From Acetobacteraceae bacterium (GTDB lineage: Bacteria; Pseudomonadota; Alphaproteobacteria; Acetobacterales; Acetobacteraceae), in contig JADGHI010000012.1 of NCBI GenBank assembly GCA_019689515.1, forward strand, positions 1 through 19,170: a stretch of 19,170 nt of DNA, written 5' to 3'. Positions within the stretch are counted from its first letter, which is position 1, and every line of letters begins with the position of its first letter. The position numbers and the translations under genes were made by a program. This document shows positions 14,839 through 19,170 of this stretch, piece by piece. Under the pieces are notes generated by a model. That model was not told the origin of the DNA. It did no database searches and saw only the letters and a list, made by a program, of their open reading frames with translations.

Positions 14839-16215
14839 TCAGGCGGCCGGCCGGATGTTCTGGTTCATGTGGAAGACGTTCTCGGGATCGTATTTCGCCT
14901 TGATCGCCTGCAGACGCCGGTAGTTCGGCCCGTAGGCGGCCGCGACCGCGTCGCCCTGTTCGTCGCCGTCGAAGTAGTTCACGTAGCGACCGCCACCCAT
15001 GAAGGGCTGGAGCGCTGCAAACGACTCCCGGGCCCAGGCGATGCAGGCATCGTTGCGGCCCGGCTCCGTCCACTCCGAGAGCACGAGCATGTTGTAGCCC
15101 TCGGCGCGATGCGGGAAGGCGGTGTCGGTGACGCCGACGCGGGTGACGGCGCCGTGGAAGTGCTCGATCAGCAACTGGCCCATCGGCGTCGGGCACCGCC
15201 CGAAGCAGTCGATCATCGTCCGGATCGCGTCGTCGCTCAGGCGCGAGAGGAAGCTCGACTTCCAGTAGTTGAGCGCGCCGCGCGGGTAGCCCCCGTCCAG
15301 CATCGCGTTGAGCTGGGAATACGGCATCGGCCCGATCGCATCGAGCGCCGGCGTGCCGAATCGCTTGATCGGCTCGACCGCCTGCTCGCCTTCGGCGAGC
15401 GTCCCGCAATGGCAGAGCACCATCACCGCGAGCTTCTCGCCCGATCCGTCCATCGCGTGGACCAGGCCGCCGAACACGGTGAGCTCGTCCGGGAGCGACG
15501 CCGTGACGTCGCGGTAGTGCCGCAGCACGTCCCAGGCCGCGGCAAAGGGGTAGGCGACGATCCCGCCGGTGATCATCGGCCCGACCGCGTGCAGGCGGTA
15601 CTCGAAGTTGGCCACCACGCCGAAATTGCCGCCGCCGCCGCGCAGGGCCCAGAACAGGTCGGGATTCTCGTCCTCGCTCGCGGTGACGACCGTACCATCG
15701 GCGAGGACGACCTCCGCCGACAGCAGGTTGTCGAGGGCGAGGGCGTGCTTGCCCATGAGCCAGCCAAGCCCGCCGCCGAGCGTCAGGCCCGCGATGCCCG
15801 TCGAGGAGACCACGCCGCCCGTGGTGGCGAGGCCGTGAAGCTGCGTCTCGCGGTTGAAATCGTTCCAGGTGGCGCCGCCCTGCGCCCGGGCGGTGCGCGC
15901 CTTCGCATCCACGAAGATGCCCTTCATCGACGAGAGATCGATCATCAGGCCGTCATCCACCGTGGCGCGCCCCGCCACGTTGTGGCCGCCGCCGCGGATG
16001 GCGACCTCGAGCCCCTGGGCCCGGGCCAGCCGCACCGCGTCGGCGATGTCGGCGAGGCCCCGGCAGCGCGCGATCAGCGCCGGGCGCTTGTCAACGAGGC
16101 CGTTATGCACCTGCCTGGCCTGCTCGTAGCCCGGATCGCCCGGATGCAGGATCTCTCCCGCGAAGGACCTGGCGAGTTCGGCGACCATGTCGCCGGAAGC
16201 CGGTGCCGCACTCAT
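14839..16215 (-). CDS. FAD-linked oxidase (PCMH/berberine-bridge type)
   Basis: A 458-aa FAD-binding oxidoreductase. The N-terminal FAD domain has RGGGHNVAGRA (74-84), where H78 is the usual histidine covalently bound to FAD, and a GIAGLTLGGGLGWLMGK stretch. The cysteine that makes a second FAD bond in bicovalent members is replaced (TTGGVVSSTG), so a single covalent link is expected. The C-terminal BBE-like end is YVNYF, then YGPNYRRLQAIKAKYDPENVF and a final N-x-N. Relatives oxidise sugars, alkaloids or other small alcohols with oxygen; the substrate here is unknown. The ATG at 16215 has GGGGAGG 6 nt upstream, a strong ribosome-binding site. It has no export signal. It stands alone between two repair genes. 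Confidence 0.88.
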   Translation of the reverse strand: MSAAPASGDMVAELARSFAGEILHPGDPGYEQARQVHNGLVDKRPALIARCRGLADIADAVRLARAQGLEVAIRGGGHNVAGRATVDDGLMIDLSSMKGIFVDAKARTARAQGGATWNDFNRETQLHGLATTGGVVSSTGIAGLTLGGGLGWLMGKHALALDNLLSAEVVLADGTVVTASEDENPDLFWALRGGGGNFGVVANFEYRLHAVGPMITGGIVAYPFAAAWDVLRHYRDVTASLPDELTVFGGLVHAMDGSGEKLAVMVLCHCGTLAEGEQAVEPIKRFGTPALDAIGPMPYSQLNAMLDGGYPRGALNYWKSSFLSRLSDDAIRTMIDCFGRCPTPMGQLLIEHFHGAVTRVGVTDTAFPHRAEGYNMLVLSEWTEPGRNDACIAWARESFAALQPFMGGGRYVNYFDGDEQGDAVAAAYGPNYRRLQAIKAKYDPENVFHMNQNIRPAA

Positions 16216-16618
16216 CGTGACCTCCCCGTTTGGTGGCCCCGGCTGGAGGCAGACGAAACCGTCAGCCGGCTGGCCCATGCTGTATCGGTTGATTTCGGCG
16301 AGGGATCGGCCACCGGGCCGCCTCCAAGCGAGGACGCGACGGCGATGGCGCGTCCGGAGCGACGGACCGGGAGCGGCGCACCGCGCGGCAATGCATGCCC
16401 GCGCTGCGACCGGCCGCGGCGTCCTTCCCCGCCGCCTCTCCCGTGTCCCTGCCATGCATGCCGGTGGCACTCCTCGCCCGCGCGCTTCGGCCGCATCGGT
16501 TCTCGGTGCTCGATCGTCGGTCCGCGACGGGGTAAAGGTCAACGCAAACCTCCGCGGAGCCGACGGGCGCGTCGCAACCTCGATCTCCTTTCAGCCACGC
16601 ATCATTTCAGGAACACGG
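16216..16618. other. 403-bp divergent intergenic region, nothing recognised
   Basis: This gap lies between the oxidase (minus) and pdeM (plus) starts. Frames through it read as low-complexity Arg/Ala/Pro sequence with no domain. Promoters for both genes are expected but I cannot place them. The last bases hold the pdeM ribosome-binding site (AGGA at 16609-16612). Confidence 0.4.
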
Positions 16619-17338
16619 ATGAGTCCCGCGCCCTTCCACCTCGCCGGCGAGCGGCTGATGCTCGATCCCTCCGGCGCGCTGTTCTGGCCCGCGCGCAGGC
16701 TGCTCGCCGTCGCCGACCTGCATCTTGAGAAGGGCAGCCACTTCGCCGCCCGAGGCGGCCGCTTCGTGCCGCCCTACGACACCCGCGAGACGCTCTCCCG
16801 CCTCGCTCCGGTGCTCCGCCGCTACCGCCCGGCGCGCGTCGTCGCGCTCGGCGACAGCTTCCACGACGCGGAGGGCCATGCGCGCCTCGCCCCGGCCGAC
16901 GCCGCGCTGCTGCGGCGCCTGCTCGACGGGACCGATGTCGTGTGGGTGCTCGGCAACCACGACCCGGTCGCGCCGGACGGGCTGCCGGGACAAGCCGTCG
17001 CCGAATGGCAGGAAGGGCCGATCGCCTTCCGCCACATCGGCGGCGGCGCGACGACGCCCGAGGTCTCGGGGCATTTCCACCCCAGGGCCACCGCGCCGAC
17101 GCGTTGCGGCGGCGTCACCCGCCCCTGCTTCGTCACCGACGCGCGCCGCGTGCTGCTACCCGCCTTCGGCGCCTACACGGGCGGCCTTGACGCGAGCGAC
17201 CCGGCCATCGCCGCGCTGTTCCCGCGCGGCGCGCGGCTGTTCCTGCTCGGGCGCGAGCGGCTCTACAGCCTGCCCGCGCCGCCTGCCGCCGCGCGCCGCC
17301 CGGCCGTGGCGGGCGCTACGGGAACAGCACCCCGGTAA
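16619..17338 (+). CDS. pdeM: Ligase-associated endonuclease PdeM (metallophosphoesterase)
   Basis: A 239-aa calcineurin-type metallophosphoesterase of the ligase-associated repair set. Metal-site motifs are DLHLEKG (33-39, D33 and H35), GDSFHD (78-83, D79), GNHDP (112-116, N113 and H114) and GHFHP (151-155, H152 and H154). The DLHLEKG and GHFHP wording is typical of this family rather than of general phosphodiesterases. It is thought to act as an endonuclease with the exonuclease, helicase and ligase encoded at 9363-14728. The ATG at 16619 has AGGA 6 nt upstream. The C-terminal tail (PAPPAAARRPAVAG region) is extended and overlaps the fasciclin gene on the other strand by 23 bp. The oxidase gene separates it from the helicase. 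Confidence 0.92.
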   Translation: MSPAPFHLAGERLMLDPSGALFWPARRLLAVADLHLEKGSHFAARGGRFVPPYDTRETLSRLAPVLRRYRPARVVALGDSFHDAEGHARLAPADAALLRRLLDGTDVVWVLGNHDPVAPDGLPGQAVAEWQEGPIAFRHIGGGATTPEVSGHFHPRATAPTRCGGVTRPCFVTDARRVLLPAFGAYTGGLDASDPAIAALFPRGARLFLLGRERLYSLPAPPAAARRPAVAGATGTAPR

Positions 17339-17993
17339 TCGGCCAGATCACGCCGTTGCTGGCGAGGATCGCCGGCCCGGCCATGTGCGCCGGCGGCATC
17401 GCGTTCGCGCCGGCCGCGCCGAACCCGCCGGGCTGCAGCCCGGGCGCCGGGTTGACGATCGAGACGTCCGGGCCGCCGCTCGCCTCGATGCGCACATCGC
17501 TGCCGTTCAGCGTGCGGATGCGCTGGTCGCCCGCCGCGGGAAGCGTCGTTCCGTAGGGCACGCCTGGGATGATGTGATACTGCACCAGCGCCCCCAGCCG
17601 CACCGGGTCGGGGCTGCCGGTGGCGATGCCGCCGCCGGAGGGCTGGCCGACGAGATCCTGCAGCATCGCCGACGGAGCGCCCTGGAAGGCCGCATCGGTC
17701 GGGGCGAGGATGGTGAAGGGCCCGGCGCCGCGAAGCTGGTCCACCGTGCCGCTGAGCCTGAGCAGTTCGAGCAACCGGTTGAAGCGCCCGTCCGCCGCCA
17801 GCGTGTCGGCGATGTTGCGGCCCGCGGCACCCGGCGCCGTCGCCGCCGGCGGCGGTGGGGTGATGACCACCGTCGAGCCGGGTGGCGCCACCACGGTCTG
17901 CGCGCGCACCGCGCGCCCGCGGACCGCCAGGGCTGCGCCGCCAAGCGCCACGGCGCCCGCCGCGAAGACGCCACGCCTGTGCCAGAGTGTCAT
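17316..17993 (-). CDS. Secreted fasciclin (FAS1) domain protein
   Basis: A 225-aa exported protein. Residues 1-31 form a signal with a twin arginine (HRRGVFAAGAVALGG) and an AVRA-type end, Tat-like. A Pro-rich linker (TPPPPAATAP) leads into one FAS1 domain: helix start GRNIADTLAADGRFNRL, the H1 motif GPFTILAPTDAAF (91-103), the YH motif LVQYHIIPG (136-144) and the closing ASNGVIWPITGVLFP, where W replaces the common histidine. FAS1 domains mediate adhesion, often at the cell surface or in the periplasm; the role here is unknown. The ATG at 17993 is favoured over one at 18011 because AAGGA lies 9 nt upstream. A Gly-rich insert (LQPGGFGAAGANAMPPAHMAG) lies before the last strand. Confidence 0.92.
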   Translation of the reverse strand: MTLWHRRGVFAAGAVALGGAALAVRGRAVRAQTVVAPPGSTVVITPPPPAATAPGAAGRNIADTLAADGRFNRLLELLRLSGTVDQLRGAGPFTILAPTDAAFQGAPSAMLQDLVGQPSGGGIATGSPDPVRLGALVQYHIIPGVPYGTTLPAAGDQRIRTLNGSDVRIEASGGPDVSIVNPAPGLQPGGFGAAGANAMPPAHMAGPAILASNGVIWPITGVLFP

Positions 17994-18011
17994 CGGGACC
18001 GATCCTTCCAT

Positions 18012-18352
18012 TGAGCTTGCGTCCGCGCCGCGCGGGCCGATGGATCGGCCTTCAGGCGTGGTCCCCCGCGGAACGCGCCGTGCCTGGACTGGTTCTCGCC
18101 ACCACCGTTCCCAAGTGGCGGCGCGCAGGTCAGTTTCTCCTGCCCGCCACGACCCCACATGATCTTCCATGCCGCACCCGATCCCCATCCCGGCCCCGAT
18201 CCGGTCCCGCGAGGAGCGCCGCCCCCTGCCGGTGATCCCGGGCGCGCCGCTCACGGCGGCCCCACCTCGTACCCGGTCCGCATGCCGGACGCCCGCGGCG
18301 CCGGGAGGCCGGCAGCGGTGATGCGCCACGCCGCGGCAGGGAGTCCGCCGGC
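18012..18352. other. 341-bp divergent intergenic region, nothing recognised
   Basis: It lies between the fasciclin gene (minus) and the phosphoesterase gene (plus). I see no gene, no clear promoter and no strong hairpin. The G+C-rich frames that cross it have no domain features. Confidence 0.4.
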
Positions 18353-19075
18353 GTGATCGGGCGCCCTCCCTGGCACCGCTTCGCCGGGCTGCGCGTCGTC
18401 GGCGACGTGCATGGCGAAGCGGAGGCCTTCGCCCACGCCGTCGAGGGCGCGCGCGAGGCGGGGCTGTTCGTTCTGCAGCTCGGCGACCTGACCGATTACG
18501 GCCCTGATTCACCCGGCGTGCTGCGGCGCATGTTCGCGCTGATGGACGAGGGACGCGGCCTGTTCCTGCTCGGCAACCACGACCACAAGCTGCGCCGCGC
18601 GCTGCTCGGCGCGCCGGTGCGGGTGACGGCCGACGGACTCGGTGCCACGCTCGACCAGCTCGCTCGCGCGCCGGACGGCGAGGCGCTGCGCGCGCGCGCG
18701 GTGGAGGAGATCGCCCGCGCGCCCGCCTGGCTGCGCGACGGCGACCGGTTCTTCGTCCATGCCGGCTTCCACGACGCGATGCTGCTGCGCCCGCCCCCGC
18801 CCGATGCCGGAGAGCGCAGGCCGGAGGGCATCGTCACGCGCGCCATGTTCGGCCAGGTGACGGGCCGGACGCGCCCGGACGGCTACCCGGAGCGCGTGCA
18901 CCACTGGGTGGACCGCATCCCGGCCGGGCTGACCGTCTATTGCGGCCACGACCGGCGCTCGTCGGACGGGCGGCCCTACGAGCAGATCGGCGCGCTGGGC
19001 GGCCGGGCGGTGTTCCTTGATCTCGGCGCGGGCAAGGGCGGGCACTTGGCCTGGGTGGATCTGGCTCCGCGCTAA
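18353..19075 (+). CDS. PPP-type metallophosphoesterase, Ap4A hydrolase-like
   Basis: A 240-aa phosphoesterase of the PPP superfamily. The motifs are GDVHGE (17-22, D18 and H20), GDLTDYGP (44-51, D45), GNHDHKLRR (74-82, N75 and H76), VHAGFHD (135-141, H136) and CGHDRR (198-203, H199). GNHDxKL with a trailing arginine resembles PrpE-like bis(5'-nucleosyl)-tetraphosphatases and the phosphatase half of Pnkp, as well as protein phosphatases. Substrate is therefore open among dinucleoside polyphosphates, phosphoproteins and nucleic-acid ends. The start is a GTG at 18353 with GGGAG 9 nt upstream. It belongs to a different family from PdeM 1 kb away. Its stop codon abuts a possible insertion-sequence end. 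Confidence 0.85.
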   Translation: MIGRPPWHRFAGLRVVGDVHGEAEAFAHAVEGAREAGLFVLQLGDLTDYGPDSPGVLRRMFALMDEGRGLFLLGNHDHKLRRALLGAPVRVTADGLGATLDQLARAPDGEALRARAVEEIARAPAWLRDGDRFFVHAGFHDAMLLRPPPPDAGERRPEGIVTRAMFGQVTGRTRPDGYPERVHHWVDRIPAGLTVYCGHDRRSSDGRPYEQIGALGGRAVFLDLGAGKGGHLAWVDLAPR

Positions 19076-19170
19076 GAGGCTGTCTCGAAACGGTTCCGGC
19101 ATGATGGCTGTGGTGGGGTAGATGGCCGGGGCGGATTGTGATTCGACCGGGTTGCGACACCTTGGACGAA
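19076..19170. mobile_element. Possible left end of an IS5-family insertion sequence
   Basis: Directly after the stop of the phosphoesterase gene the sequence GAGGCTGTCTCGAAACGG (19076-19093) resembles terminal inverted repeats of IS5-family elements as I recall them. The four bases before it, CTAA (19072-19075), fit the YTAR target used by the IS5 subgroup. Only 95 bp are visible, with no transposase reading and no second end, so this is a tentative call. Confidence 0.3.

Noticed and set aside
1..19170. CRISPR array, rRNA, tRNA or riboswitch
   Set aside because: No evenly spaced repeats, rRNA-like stretches, tRNA arms or known riboswitch cores were seen by eye.

Overview
The window is about 70% G+C or more by eye, apart from its first ~260 bases. 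It looks like the chromosome of an alphaproteobacterium, most likely an Acetobacteraceae (Roseomonas-type) member. That placement is an inference from base composition, protein wording and gene content; there is no rRNA or tRNA to confirm it.

Layout. (1) 1-281, minus: the start of an AT-richer gene (about 45% G+C counted over 1-240). It encodes a DUF4365-like, PD-(D/E)XK-type protein and runs off the window; it looks horizontally acquired and sits just past infC. (2) 445-5306, minus: a GT4 glycosyltransferase and a heptosyltransferase-like GT9 (4-nt overlap), a hairpin, then thrS and infC. (3) 5420-5770, plus: a small four-helix membrane protein, separated from GT4 by a leader with two look-alike hairpins and from the next gene by a strongly structured stretch. 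(4) 5980-7830, minus: a compact iron unit of periplasmic ferric-iron-binding protein, Bfd-type ferredoxin and bacterioferritin. Two 17-bp inverted repeats and a 36-bp tandem duplication lie at its start. (5) 8011-8369, minus: a GNAT acetyltransferase pseudogene. (6) 8507-12073, minus: a ligase-associated exonuclease and an ATP-dependent DNA ligase (4-nt overlap), then an HpcH/HpaI aldolase and a hairpin. Divergent from these is the ligase-associated DEXH helicase (12176-14728, plus). (7) 14839-16215, minus: an FAD-linked oxidase that separates the helicase from pdeM (16619-17338, plus), the fourth member of the same DNA-repair set. (8) 17316-17993, minus: a secreted fasciclin-domain protein overlapping pdeM tail to tail; then a PPP-type metallophosphoesterase (18353-19075, plus), directly followed by what may be an insertion-sequence end.

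How the genes work together. Exonuclease, ligase, helicase and PdeM form the known bacterial ligase-associated DNA-damage-response set, here split by one unrelated oxidase. The iron genes make one import, release and storage unit, and the repeats in front of it look like a Fur-type operator pair. The two glycosyltransferases probably act on lipopolysaccharide or another envelope glycan. The parts that look least described are the DUF4365 gene at the left edge, the nested hairpins at 5820-5904 and the paired hairpins with identical loops at 5359-5405.
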